A stretch of 64,000 nt of DNA from Ophioderma brevispina (GCA_023653785.1 JAMKCH010049408.1:1-64000); one strand, 5' to 3'; positions 25,750-37,115 are shown, numbered from the stretch's first letter. The notes: generated from the sequence alone by a model not told the origin. A program made the numbers and translations.

Positions 25750-27640
25750 AAATAAATGAAATAAATGTTAATTATTCCGCAACTTTGAAAAAAAACAAAT
25801 TTTGTAGCATTGATAAGCTATTTTACGATAACTTCTAAATGAACCGTGAATATAATAAAGTTGATAACCGTAAAAACAGTCTGTTGTTGTCATGACATTG
25901 TTTTGCTTTGCAAAGTGTCCTACTATCCTTTATTTCAGTTGTTTTTAGCCAGACGCACCAGTTCTTTTCGGACACATTCTACTCGTATAAGTTAAATAAA
26001 ATGAATGACAGTTGTTCAATTGGAGAGTATTCGTGTCATGGCTATCTATCTAACTTACCTCACATAAAACCACTGGGGGTATTGTAGGTAGTAGTAGCTA
26101 TTGCACCAAAAGTTGTACGGTGAAGCTCGAGATCTCCTATGCCAGCGTCCTTGCAGACATTTCACGACACTCACCTCAGGGCGTTCTGTTTGACCATAGG
26201 TTCTGAAAAGATTAATCTCGTCAATAAGAGCCTTGCATTTGTTTTTTTAAAGAATTTATCTTCCCACAATATCGACAAACTTTTTATGAGAGAAGTAGCG
26301 GTGACATTCTTCATCGTTACCCGCTATAATGACTCGACCCGCTGTAAATATAAAATGAGATCTTATCCAATACCTGCAATACTATTCATATTTGGCAGAT
26401 ATTTGAATCAGTAATCAGCTTCCAGGTCCGTCAGCGATGTATGCAATGTCATTAACAATCCGATGTTCTTCTAGCAAAGCATATTTGCGTATTACACGCG
26501 CAATGATAAGTCTGATATTAATATGTGATATTCGTACTTCCCCCAATGTTCCAAATGTGGGACGGACGTGAAAGCACCATCTGGAAATAAGCATTATTAA
26601 CTCTCGTCTTACCGGGGTGGGGGTGGGGTGGGGGTTAGCACCCCCCAGTGAACTTTGTTCCGGTGCTAAAATGCCCAAAGCTTTGTAAAAAGCTTCTAGG
26701 TAATTATTCTCTCATCCTTTCTGGTCATTTTAGCGGAAAAAATGTGAAGGTAGCGCCTTCACCGGGGTTAGGGTATGCCGTCAAAGTCGAAGGGTAAGGG
26801 GGTGGCTGCCACCCAAGGATATTTTTGAAAATTTTATTCACAGTATGCCTCTAACTAGTCATTTGCCATCATTTAGAGCTGAAAGCCGCATGAAAATCCG
26901 ATATTCCTACCTTTTTGTTCAGCACAACATTGGATTTCGTCATTTTTTTTGTGGAAAATGCCAATTTGTGACGCCATACTAGGTGTGTTGGTACTTATTT
27001 TGGTATCAATGAAAAGAAAAGGGTCATAGCTATCTACTGGTATCAAAATCATAAGCATCAGGAGCTCTCTAACGAATTCTCAAGGGGGGATAACTACCCC
27101 CTTGGTAATCCGTGTTACAAAAAATGCTTGGTAAGACGACGGTTAAAAAGTTATATGTTATTAATTACCCTATTCGCCACGACCCCACTGAATATATCGG
27201 ACATTTATGTAGCTTTGGGGGATTGCCATAACAAACATTAAGCTTCAGGTTATTCATTTTCCCATTTCTGTCGCCAAGTCTCCAAAACTATCTGCACTCA
27301 TTATTGGTGTTTCGTCATTGATATGATTTGATGAATGAGATTTAGCTTACAAATCTACGATTTGATATTTTTTCATTTTGGTGTTCTTGTACTTCGCCTT
27401 TATTATATCTGAATGTAATGATTGATGGTCTTGTTGCAGGACGATTAAGCTAACAACTTCTGATGGCGCACCTGAAACGGACTTTTGGAAGTTATTTCTG
27501 ATCGAAACGTCGAATGTTAGCTCCAAAACACCTCAAAAAGCGCTTAAGTTAATTGAATTGAGGGAGCTTGTCCTGGGTTTCATTATGCTTTGTTACACAA
27601 CAGTTCCGTGTTTCTGTTGCTATTGATTGTCACTCTTTGA
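25750..27640. other. Unassigned stretch with a G-quadruplex candidate
   Basis: No gene recognised. 26614-26635 holds GGGG-T-GGGGG-T-GGGG-T-GGGGG, an ideal intramolecular G-quadruplex motif on the plus strand. The 91-codon frame at 26139-26414 has no recognisable motif. Confidence 0.5.
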
Positions 27641-27645
27641 TACAA

Positions 27646-27969
27646 GAGCGCCTGCAGTCGAGGGGATAAAGCACTTCTCTCAGAATTCAATTTGAAAGCT
27701 CGTGGGTTCGAATCCCGCTGCCGCTAACGTGTCGTGTACCAGAAAACGCCAACGTGTTGTGTGGCAAGACACTTTATCTCGGTTGCCTCTCTAGTCTACC
27801 CAGATGCGAAATGGTAGTTGCTAGGAATATTGTCCATTGGGCGCCCCCGCGCCCGAAGGTATGAGTATGCTGACGTATTCCAAAGGTATCGGTGTTAATT
27901 ATAAAGTGCTTTGATACACGTGAAAGGCGCTGTATAAATGGCTATTATTATAAATGACTATTATTATTG
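27646..27969 (+). repeat. tRNA-derived SINE, about 324 bp, plus strand
   Basis: The head carries an A-box-like segment (GCAGTCGAGGGGATAAAGC) and a perfect B-box GGTTCGAATCC at 27705-27715. A body follows with GTGTGGCAAGACACTTTATC and TTGCCTCTCT..CTACCCAGATG. The 3' end is AAAGGCGCTGTATAAATGGC followed by TATTATTATT. The GCGCTRTATAAAT + (TATT)n end is characteristic of SINEs that borrow a LINE 3' tail. No clear target-site duplication was found. The copy looks full length. Confidence 0.85.
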
Positions 27970-28578
27970 TAAAAAAGATATTTTAATATGGCCGTGACTT
28001 TCACAGTAACATTCCATTATTATCGTTACTATTGACATAAAGGTAGAAGGCAATGGTGCATATTCAAGTTGATTTTTTAGTTTTTCGTTTCATTTAAAAC
28101 TGCTGTATGCTATGCCAATTTGCACTCATAACATTGCATACTTGTAGTGTCCACGGTGTTATTTAAAGATCATTTGTGAGATACTTGTTAAAACGTGGGC
28201 ACTAATACTTTCCATAAGGCTTATTTGGAAAATATAGGTGTGACAAAAGAAACAAGTTCGGTTTCACATGTCCCACATCTTGTAAGGTGGTACGATGTTA
28301 CAGAAGCTTAAAAAAAAAGTGTGTTATGGGAACAAACCGATTTTCGTATTAATTTGTCCTTTTGAGCCACTAGAAGGATGAAATATGCCACTTCAGACAC
28401 AAATCCTAACAAGTTAGTACATTACTTAAGTTAGAAAAACAAAGTCCATTCATATCCTAATCTCTAAAAGTGAGTACATTAGTTAAGTTGGAGAAATATT
28501 TTTGATGATTGTGAGAACCCCAGTCCGAGATATCACTCTAAACCATTGATTGCCACAATAATTCCAACCAATAAGAGT

Positions 28579-28745
28579 TCAATATATTTATTAATCTTGT
28601 CCTGGAGATGGCCAGCGCAACACAAGTGTTGGAAAAAACCCCATGTGCGCTTCGCCGGACTCGAATCGGCAACCTCCGTATTACTAGTGACGGCGCTCTT
28701 ACCAATTAGGCTAACAAGCCAGGTCTGGCAGAGCAGCGATATATA
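28579..28745 (-). repeat. tRNA-derived SINE family B, copy 1 (minus)
   Basis: Read on the minus strand, TAGCCTAATTGGTAAGAGCG (A box, complement of about 28694-28713) and GATTCGAGTCC (B box, complement of 28657-28667) lie at tRNA spacing. A body follows with CCAACACTTGTGTTGCGC and the tail GGCCATCTCCAGGACAAGAT + TAATAAATATATT. A second copy of the family lies at 62640-62785 (minus). Confidence 0.8.
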
Positions 28746-28766
28746 TTATCTATAGGTGTTAGGTCT

Positions 28767-28840
28767 GAGTCCGGCCAAGGGCACATGTTTTTTTTCAATA
28801 CTGGCTGGCCATCTCCAGGAAAAGATTTATAAATATATTC
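28767..28840 (+). repeat. SINE family B, 5'-truncated copy in head-to-head orientation
   Basis: The plus strand here reads GAGTCCGGCCAAGGGCACAT, a T-rich spacer, then GGCTGGCCATCTCCAGGA and TTTATAAATATATTC. This is the 3' half of the SINE on 28579-28745, in the opposite orientation. The pair forms a hairpin. A further inverted match links GGTGTTAGGTCTGAGTCCGG (about 28756-28775) to CGGACCTAACACC (about 28955-28967). Confidence 0.75.
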
Positions 28841-29062
28841 ACCCATGTCTGGCTGGAGAACTAAGTAGTTAAAAATTTCAAAAAGCAAATATAAATCGTA
28901 TATGTAAATATACCGTTCTGATGCTATCCGCTAGGAAGCGATGGACACCTTTCGGACCTAACACCTAATATGTATCGCTCCTTCGATTCATTTGTGGTGA
29001 TTCTTGCACAAAATGTAATATGGAAGGTATGAAATAGATTTCTGATACCATTTTCATTTACG

Positions 29063-29216
29063 GTTTTGCATGGGCGCCTGCCTAACCCCTGGAGTGGTGG
29101 GGGTGGGGGGATTTTGCATGGGCGCCGTGCTTAGACACAGGGGGTAGATTTTTGAGATCATGTATTTATATCCCATGTGTAAGAGTTATGGTTATATACG
29201 GGGGGGGGGGGGGGGG
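29063..29216 (+). repeat. Short direct repeat and G-runs
   Basis: TTTTGCATGGGCGCC occurs at 29063-29077 and again at 29112-29126. Between them is a G-rich stretch (about 29094-29110). A 17-base G run follows at 29200-29216. G-quadruplex formation is plausible. Confidence 0.75.
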
Positions 29217-29830
29217 TGCCCCGGAAAGGGGACATAACCGAGCGTCTTGAATAAGACTACATTTTTCTTGGGCTCTCTGAACTGACGTCATTGTGAGGCG
29301 TTCTGTGATGGTCAAATCTTTTTGTACGTAGTCGGTCATAATGACATCCTTGCTATCCCAGATCTATCCAACTGTTGCCAAATAAAAGGCATCGAAGTAA
29401 AATATGCAAAATAATGACGGAGATCACCGCACGTACTCATTAAATCACGCTGAGGTGACAGGCCAAACAGCGTTTATTTGTACATACAAATGACTCCAAA
29501 GTACAGACAAGATTGTAGGCGAAGAAGTATTTTATGCATTCTGAATTATGCATTATGAAATATACAATCAACATATAGGACTGCTTAGAATAAAATAATG
29601 GAACCATGAAACTGTACTGAATTGCAAATAATTAATTAACACACACCAGAAATAAATGAGTTTACATGATTATTTCCCAGGCATAGCGTTATCTTATTTT
29701 AAATTGGTCAGAAGAATGGCACCATCCGAAAGTAGTAGGGTTATAAATCAGAATCCCATCCTAGAAGTTTGGGGAAGAAGGTTTGAAGATGTTTTCTATA
29801 GTTTGAAGGGTGCTGAATCAGAATTTTTGG

Positions 29831-30027
29831 ATCCAACCTCTGGGAAATGTGGGGAACTTTGTAAAATAAGGGGTAAAATTAGTACAGGGGTAAATTTGAA
29901 ATCAAGTCAAGTTTTGTTTAAATGTACACCAACGTATTTGTCTCATTATGAGGATTAAAAAAGGTATAGTTTGTCTAGGTTCTGACCTTTAGTTAAACAG
30001 GTACAGGCCTTTTAAGGTTCAAGGTTA
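29831..30027 (+). repeat. Dispersed repeat family C, copy 1
   Basis: About 195 bp starting TCCAACCTCTGGGAAATGT and ending CTTTTAAGGTTCAAGGT. It aligns collinearly with 36931-37115 (about 80-85% by eye), sharing TGTAAAATAAGGGG, ACAGGGGTAAATTTGAAATC and CTTTAGTTAAA.AGGTACAG. The 100-codon frame at 29656-29958 overlaps it but is not conserved in copy 2. Confidence 0.8.
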
Positions 30028-30749
30028 ATTTCCATCCTGGAAGGGTGAACGACACAGTGCTCTGATTTTTTTTTTTAACTGGTGAAACGTAGCTTGGAAA
30101 CTTGCTGAAAAAAATCAGGTTCAGGTTTGAGAAAGTATATACATTTGTCGACATTTCAGTGTGTACTCTGGTATAAGCTTGATCATTCCCATATAAAAGG
30201 AACATTGAAACATTGAACCCGCACCCAGATCTGCGTCGATAAGATGAAAAGAATCTATCTTTGAATTCAATAATTAACTCGACATTTAGTATGGCAAACT
30301 ATGTTAACGTTTCGACTTTAACAAAGTTCAGATTTTCCATCAGGTCTTTCACAAATAATGAAGCAAAGATGCATTATCAAGATTTTCCTGCGAGTGAGAT
30401 GTGGGTGTGTTGCTGAAGCAGATAAGTCCCAATAATGCACAATTACTATCATGGTAGCATTACAATTATTATCACTCTAATTGGTTCAAGCCACTCTGTC
30501 ATCTCATTTGTCAGAGAAAGTTGATTCGAAGGGTATGTGTTGATTCCAAATTGTTAAAAGTGACTGTTATTACTCACATTCGTGGTCAATAGAGGGGCTT
30601 TCGGGCGCAAGCTCTCAAAGGATGTTGTCAAAACATGTAAAGTCGTCCTATTTTCTCCATTAGCCACTCAGTCCACGCCCACACATGCATATTATACACG
30701 AATCCGACGGCGACTATGATCGCCCCTACGCCGTGGGCGGCGCACTCAC

Positions 30750-30759
30750 CATCCGCCAT
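30750..30759 (-). other. Candidate first coding exon with splice donor (speculative)
   Basis: On the minus strand ATGGCGGATG is followed directly by GTGAGTG, a near-consensus 5' splice site. It sits in a GC- and CpG-rich island (about 30660-30800) with GGGCGG-like sites. This would encode M-A-D plus one base of the next codon. Short MAD/MAE-type first exons are common in animal genes, but no second exon is identifiable. Chance occurrence is quite possible. Confidence 0.18.
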
Positions 30760-31394
30760 GACTGGGGGGCATCTTTTGCATTTCTCGTTATAAACCGCGT
30801 TTACGTTGTACGTGTTACCACAAAGAAGCGATAATTTTGATCAGTTCTGACGGCAAAAATCAACACTATTTCACTGTTATCCATTTGTATATCATCATGG
30901 GCGGCTCAGGAAACAATATTAAATTTCTTGGCTGCACAAATAGCGATAAAAAGTTACAAAAATGGAAACGAACTGCGTGTGAAATTCACTCGCCAATTAA
31001 ATGACACATGAAGAATTTGAATGTGTGTAGGTACCAGAAGCATTGGGTCCCAAATGGAAAAACCACCGAATCTGCCAAGCTTCTAATGAAGTGGAATGAA
31101 CTTATTTTATTTTTATTATTTTCATTTAGTTTGCTTTAAATACGATTGTTGTTTTCACAAAATTCCATTTTAAAACATGGTTAAATTTAGTTCCACATGT
31201 CACGTACACGTACATCACTACATGTACAGTAAAAACCAAAACAATCATCGTATCCATTTCAGTCTAGATACCACATTGTAACTCGCCGGTCATTTTCACG
31301 TGTACTGATAGTCTAGGCGTAGCACATTCCATGCACAAACGAGACTAATTTTGTTCAGATCTCCGAAATCGATCACATGGGCACGGAAGCGTCC

Positions 31395-32410
31395 TTTCTA
31401 AAACATCTTCTTCTTCTTCTTGCGTATGAGGCAGCAGCTAAACATGTTGTAAGCGTTGGAGCCAACTCACTGTTGGTTGGGGTTAGAGAAATCTATGTCC
31501 ACCAGGTAGGGCACTCATTGAGAATGTGATCCGCAGTCTGTGATGGAGAGCCACATTGGCTTAGGTGTGATAGAGAATTGGTCTGGTCTTGGAGTATCAA
31601 GCCAGGCAGTATTCCATGTCTGTAAGATGTTGAATGGGGAACTGGAGAGTTTAGCGGCGTGTCGGCAGAAAGGTCGGCGAGAGCGCAGTCTCTGTCTACC
31701 GAGTTGGTGTGATTCTTTGACGGTGTTATGCAGCAGGTGCTTGTTGTCCAGCAGGGCCTTATTCACTAGTTTGTGCGTGTGGTGTTCTCTCCGAAGTAAA
31801 AAAAAAAAAAAAAAAAACCGGCGGACGAAAGGTAGGGCACTCATTGAGAATGTGATCCGCAGTCTGTGATGGAGAGCCACATTGGCAGGCTGGCGATGGC
31901 CGCAGCCCCCATCGGTGCATATTGCTGTTGAAGCGACCGACTCCTGTGCGAATCCGGTTTAAGGTGAACCCATTCTTGCGTGGGAGATGCTGCCAGTGGT
32001 ATTCTGTCTTAGGTGTTATAGGAGAATTGGTCTGGTCTTGGAGTAATCCAGCAGGCAGTATTCCATGTCTGAAGATGTTGAATGGGGAGACTAGAGATTT
32101 TATCCGGCGTGTCGCCAGAAAGGTCGGCGAGAGCGCAGTTCCTCTGTCTCCGAGTTGGGTGATTCTTTGACGTGTTATGCAGCAGGTGGCTTGTTGGTCC
32201 CTCAGGGCCTTATTCACTAGTTTGTTCGTGTGGTTTTCTCTTCCGAAGTGCTGCAGGTGCCAATGCCTGAAAGCACTGGTCTGAATTCAATGGATAGACG
32301 GAGCAGCCTAGTGATGGTTCCCTCAAGGTCCTCGTGAATTAACAGTATCCAGCTCATTGTGTAGAGGCTGTACATCCCGCATCGGAAGATGTCACTTTTT
32401 TTTTTCAAGC
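31395..32410 (-). pseudogene. 3' end of a second LINE ORF2, rearranged
   Basis: The minus strand encodes the post-RT C-terminal part of a LINE polyprotein. Reading from about 32340 downwards it shows LPVLSGI-like and RREH/SEEKTT blocks, LRSRRPF-like residues, then LNRIRTGVGRFNSNMHRWGL. ACQCGSPSQTADHILNECP follows (about 31840-31900), a Cys-x-Cys..His..Cys knuckle typical of the ORF2 C terminus. Frames are broken. A second, internally deleted copy of the same region follows at 31510-31800, joined through a pure A run (31800-31818, plus strand). The element ends in (AAG)n on the minus strand near 31405-31420, like a LINE microsatellite tail. Confidence 0.85.
31510..32225 (-). repeat. Tandem duplication inside the LINE 3' fragment
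   Basis: The 50-plus bases starting AGGGCACTCATTGAGAATGT occur at about 31507 and again at 31832. The blocks GGTCTGGTCTTGGAGTA, GCAGTATTCCATGTCTG and GCCTTATTCACTAGTTTG also recur. Relative to the 31832-32225 copy, the 31510-31800 copy lacks about 130 bp, the part encoding the Cys/His knuckle. The junction is a 19-bp A run. Confidence 0.9.
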
Positions 32411-35400
32411 AAAGTACGATCGTCTTTGGGAACTATTCAATTTTTTCACGTACACGGAATATAATCAACATTCCTGTTGGTTAACTTTAGTTTTGTCTGG
32501 AATGTGAATTTTACGATAAAATGATTTTTTCTCACGCGGCTGTTATTACCAATTTTTAAACACTATCTAACCATAAAGCGTTCATTTTCTCATTCATGCA
32601 AAGTGGGCGAGATAACCTTCATTTTTACAACAACAGTAAGATACTTGCCCGAATTCCAGTTTAGGCCAGTCCTGACAATCATCCTTCCATAAATCCATGG
32701 AATAAACGTTGAAAATTGTTCAAAATAGCGAAAAAGGTAGGTTGTAAATTTTCCTTATTAGTTCGTTCGTTAAGCTCGTTAAAAATGCATATGCGGCGGT
32801 GTGTGTAACTGTGTTGTTTGGTGGCCGGGATGCCCCCCTGTAATGGCGGCGACGTAGAGGGTGTCCTTTCTAGGCTTCCCCGGATCGGGCAGGGGGGGTG
32901 TGACGTCTTTCCGATTAGTAACGGGCTGAGACAAACACATCTATCCTGACCTTTTGCGCATCGTTGTTACAGCTCGTGGAACACAAGTGCCCAGCCCCAT
33001 AATGTTTTGATATCGCGTGGCAAGCCCGAGGGCATGAACAATGTTCATAATCAAATGTTATGCAATTACTCAATTAAAAAAAAGTTTAAAACCAATTACG
33101 GCCCAAGTTCCTCCAAATATTTCAGGGCCAGTGCGCACGTATTAAACATAATTACAAGCAGAATGGCATGCATGTCAGATCCGAAATATAACGTCTTTAT
33201 CATGGCATGGCTAAGTAAGGCAGACTTCACACGCTCACTGACTGGGGTCTTGTACACACACAGGACACACACCTACACGGCCCTCCATGCACGATGCATT
33301 GCCACTCAATGACAATGATTGCGTATGTTGCGAAATGGAAATTTCACAAGGCGGAGATATTAAAAACACATATTGAAATTCCATACTACTAAAATTAATT
33401 GCCCGTATTCTCCTACAACGCAAATCACATGGGAGAATCGTGCGGATACAATGGATGATGAGTTGAGCAACCTCGGGCTGCCTGCATCAATTGCTTCCAC
33501 ACACCACACAAGCGCCGCGGCAGCTATCCGCCATCTATAATTTACTATCATTTTTAGCCAAGTATCGTGAATTCTTGCAAGTTTTTCTCTTGATCGTAGA
33601 TTGGAACATTGCTTTAGGCAGCTCTGGCCGGGAATGGGTGAACCTTTGTATCGAATTCTCTACATTCCAATATTCCATGCCCACGTTCACAGTGATTGCC
33701 GTAAAAACAAACCCTCTCTCTGCCACACTCCATATTGGGTTGTGGCCGGTACTAGTCAGACATTAATAATAAAGCCTATTACGGGGTCCATCCAACGCAT
33801 TTTTAAAAACTGGCCATTTACTTTACCACCTTGACTTACAAATCCATCACTAATCTCACTAATTCCTATTTGTAACGGATGTGCAGTTTAGATGTCCATG
33901 TACTTAACGAGGATTTTTTGTGGCGTTAATAACTGGCGCAAAATGAAAGAAATTGAAGGCACTGAAGTATACTAAAATTTGCCTTTATACAATTCTACCA
34001 AATCAAAACCTTGTATAAAACGTTTTTCATACTACCTCATTATTGCTTTTTTTTGTCCTAATAATTATATAATCGGATAGATAACCACCCAGGGAATCAG
34101 AATAATACCAATAGGATCAGTGTGAAGTATTTAAACTTTTTCCCCCGACATGTTTTTGCATCGGAAAAACCCCGCGATGTCCGGTACTTAATCTCATAGC
34201 CCCGGGCTCCGCTATAAACAACCATGCATGAACTCTGATCCACAAAATAGCCGTGTCGTCAAATTGGGAATTCCAGTCTCTGATACAGCTGAAATAACAA
34301 CGATACGCATTGCTCGTACTTTGTTGAATGTGTGCGATGTGTTGTAAACATGTAGTAGAAGGAGAGTAGGCAACGGCGAACGGAAATTTTAAATTGCTTT
34401 GTCAGTTTGAGGGATTTTTGGAAAACGCGCGAAATTCAAAATATCAGGGTTTTTTACTAAAAATCTAGTTGGTGCTCACCTGGTGAGCGCCAGATAAATC
34501 CTTAAATTACTTCTTCTTTCTCTGTGCCAATTTTCAGGACTGGGCGATATCTGGTTTAAAAGAAAATGGTCACCCCCAAAAAACGAACTTTTAGCGTATA
34601 TTTCCTATATGTTTCTACAGGCACCCAAAATGACCCTTCCCCCAACTTTAGTGCATTAACTTTGGTGTCCTGCCCCCCCCCCCTGCCCGTCGGATTCGTG
34701 TATATGCATACATACTATATCTGAATTGAACAAAATAATAATGACACAAAATTGAATATCCCACTCTTTTTTAAGACTTTGAAGCGACTATGACGAAACT
34801 TGAGCCTACCGGCGGGCAAAGTGTATCAAAAAAAGAGCGTATTTACAGCTCTGTGCGGCACTAGTTGCAGGGAAATCGCCAGTGATTGGTCAAAAGAGCT
34901 CTGAAATTCTGCTACCAGTTCTTGCCTGGTATTATTATTATTACGCTTGTATTCATTACCTTGCAATCTTGTACTAGACGTTATTTATCCGTAATTGTTA
35001 TGCATCGTCCATTTTTTATACTCCATTTCCAAATCATTTTTCGAATTAAGACATGTTTATTTTTATCTCTCCTTACATGTGCTTATCTCCATTGTATTAT
35101 CATATAACCACGTTGCCCGTTCCTACCTAAAACACATATCTAAATGTCAAGTGGCACACTTATCATCTTATGTGTGTCGATTGTTTTGGCTAGACTGGTA
35201 TTAAATATTCGCATTTAGGTAAAAATCAGCGACTGAAATTAATTCAGACATAGAGTGAAGTGATCATCCACGTCCCACGATTGGGCTAAAAATGAGGATT
35301 TTTATATCATCTGAAACTTTGGAACCCAACATATCGTGCAGATTCGACCTTCTGGAAAAATCGTATTTTGTATTTTCCTGTTCGTAACGGACACGCAATT

Positions 35401-35480
35401 TTTTGGGGAACAAAAAAAACAAAAAAAAATTAATATTAACGCACCGTCGAAACTGAAGTTTTTGAAATAACCTTTTTTAT
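32411..35480. other. Unassigned stretch, locally GC-rich
   Basis: No gene recognised. A GC/CpG-richer interval with G-runs lies at 32790-32990. An imperfect hairpin GGTGCTCACC/TGGTGAGCGCC occurs at 34471-34491. TGCCC plus a long C-run lies at 34670-34690. Several short overlapping frames at 33007-33834 show no motifs. Confidence 0.35.
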
Positions 35481-35489
35481 CCATGATAT

Positions 35490-35777
35490 ATTACTTTTCA
35501 AAAATTCTGTTATTTAACGGGAAACTACCATGAAATAGAATCCCAGCTTCCGGTATTCTACCATTAAATAACAGCACCCGTAAAAGATGAATTTGCGTAT
35601 GATTGAGAGAAGTTTTATCGATGTTGTATGAAGAAAACACATGTTTTGTGTTGAAGTCATTAAAATGCTCAAGACTCTCTTAAATACAGTAATTTACTTT
35701 ATCTATGTCACCGTAATGTTACAGTAGAATACTGCAGCTGGGATTCCGATATCTACCGTTTATTTTTTCTAACAGTG
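35490..35777. mobile_element. Palindromic MITE, about 290 bp
   Basis: The left arm (about 35495-35575) contains AAAAATTCTGTTATTTAACG, GAATCCCAGCT and GGTATTCTACC. The right arm (about 35700-35777) is the complement, with CAGTAGAATACTGCAGCTGG, GATTCC, ACCGTTTATTTTTTCTAACA and GTGTAT. The arms differ by small indels. No transposase is present. It belongs to the widespread class of short hairpin DNA elements; the superfamily is not determined. Confidence 0.7.
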
Positions 35778-35779
35778 TA

Positions 35780-36380
35780 TCATAAACCTTAAACAAAATA
35801 AATGATTACGAGTCACGAATGCACCTGTATCACAACTGCTTAATGTCCCAATTTTAATCTAAATCTTTGAAAACGTTCCAAGCCTACGGTGATTAAACAG
35901 TACGATGCCATTGGTCATTACATCATATTTCTAGAAGATGTCTGGTAAATAGAACTGCATACATATTGTAATTCCATGAAACTTACATTTTCTGTCTAAA
36001 AATAATACTCTTCACATATTATTATGCCATTTGCTTCGTACTAATTCAAATACAGGTCAACGATATTTGTGCACTTTGAGCTTATTGGAGGCTTACTGTT
36101 GACAGTATATCTTGGCAAAGACAAGTATGTTCATCGTAGAACTTCTGCCAAATTACTTAGGGGCATTTTATTTATTAGCCATACATTGATTAATTTTTGT
36201 ATTAGTAGTCCCCTGTTACCTCGCATTTCTATAGTGTTATATTTCATGTTTTAATTTAATATTTCTTTCTGTATCTAACAACCGAAAAGGAGAAAATCCA
36301 TAGTTTTAATTGTCCAATTCCTGCATGGTTCTATAAGCAAAATGTTCGTCCGTAAGAGAATGGAGACCATTAGTCTAAGC
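35780..36380. other. Unassigned AT-rich stretch
   Basis: Nothing recognisable apart from AT-rich sequence and a 61-codon frame without motifs. Confidence 0.35.
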
Positions 36381-36384
36381 GGAT

Positions 36385-36840
36385 GATTGTCGTGAAAACC
36401 GCGCACGCGAGCATACGTTCGCTACGCGTTCTCGTAAACCCCGATGTACGCACGCAGGCTATATAAGCCTACGACAATCGGTCGCTAGATTCACTCTGTC
36501 CTCTCGTCGTAAGTTTGTAAAATTCCTAACGCTTATCGTAACTTTACGCCGCTGTGGGTTGAAAGGTCCAACCCTGTCGGACGATGTTGTACATGTCGGA
36601 CATTGTTGGTACGACCTCGTACATTTTTGATGGCTAAGATGCCGCGCGCTTCGCCTTGATCCGTCGCGCACGACACCCAGACTCGTACAACAGCGTGTGT
36701 TGGTCATTTTGGCCGCGTAGGACTGTCTACGAATTGAAAAATCGTGGGAAAAAGGGCCACACTCCTCCCCGAGCTCGGAAAACCTTCCCGATTACTCCAA
36801 AATCGTACGCTTCAAAATAACGTACGCGCATGTGTCTCAA
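36385..36840 (+). promoter_or_regulatory. CpG-dense TATA/Inr core promoter, possible solo LTR
   Basis: This is the only strongly CpG-rich block in the window. CTATATAAG (36459-36467) is followed 33 bp later by the initiator-like TCACTCT (36491-36497, A at 36493). That TATA-to-Inr spacing is ideal for a pol II core promoter on the plus strand. Upstream lie ACGCGAGCATACG and GCTACGCGTT blocks. No long frame follows, and the 82-codon minus frame has no motif. A compact promoter without a gene is typical of a solo LTR, but TG..CA ends and a target-site duplication could not be fixed. An isolated 5' exon of a host gene is the alternative. Confidence 0.4.
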
Positions 36841-36930
36841 ATTTGGATGCCATTAATACAGGAAATTATTTATTTTCAATTTTGTAACTCATTTTGGTTA
36901 TATCCACTCACATGTACTCTGTCTTCTTGG

Positions 36931-37115
36931 GTCCAACCTCTGGGAAATGTAAGGAACACTGTAAAATAAGGGGGTAAATTTAATACAGGGGTAAATTTGA
37001 AATCAAGGCAAGTGCACATCAATACATTTGTCTCGTTGTAAGGATTAATAAGGGTATACTTTGTCTTGTTTCCGATCCTTAGTTAAATAGGTACAGCCCT
37101 CTTAAGGTTCAAGGT
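36931..37115 (+). repeat. Dispersed repeat family C, copy 2
   Basis: A collinear partner of 29831-30027 on the same strand. It carries TCCAACCTCTGGGAAATGT, CTGTAAAATAAGGGGGTAAA, ACAGGGGTAAATTTGAAATC, TCCTTAGTTAAATAGGTACA and CTTAAGGTTCAAGGT. It lacks about 12 bp of the copy 1 middle. No coding frame is shared. Confidence 0.8.
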
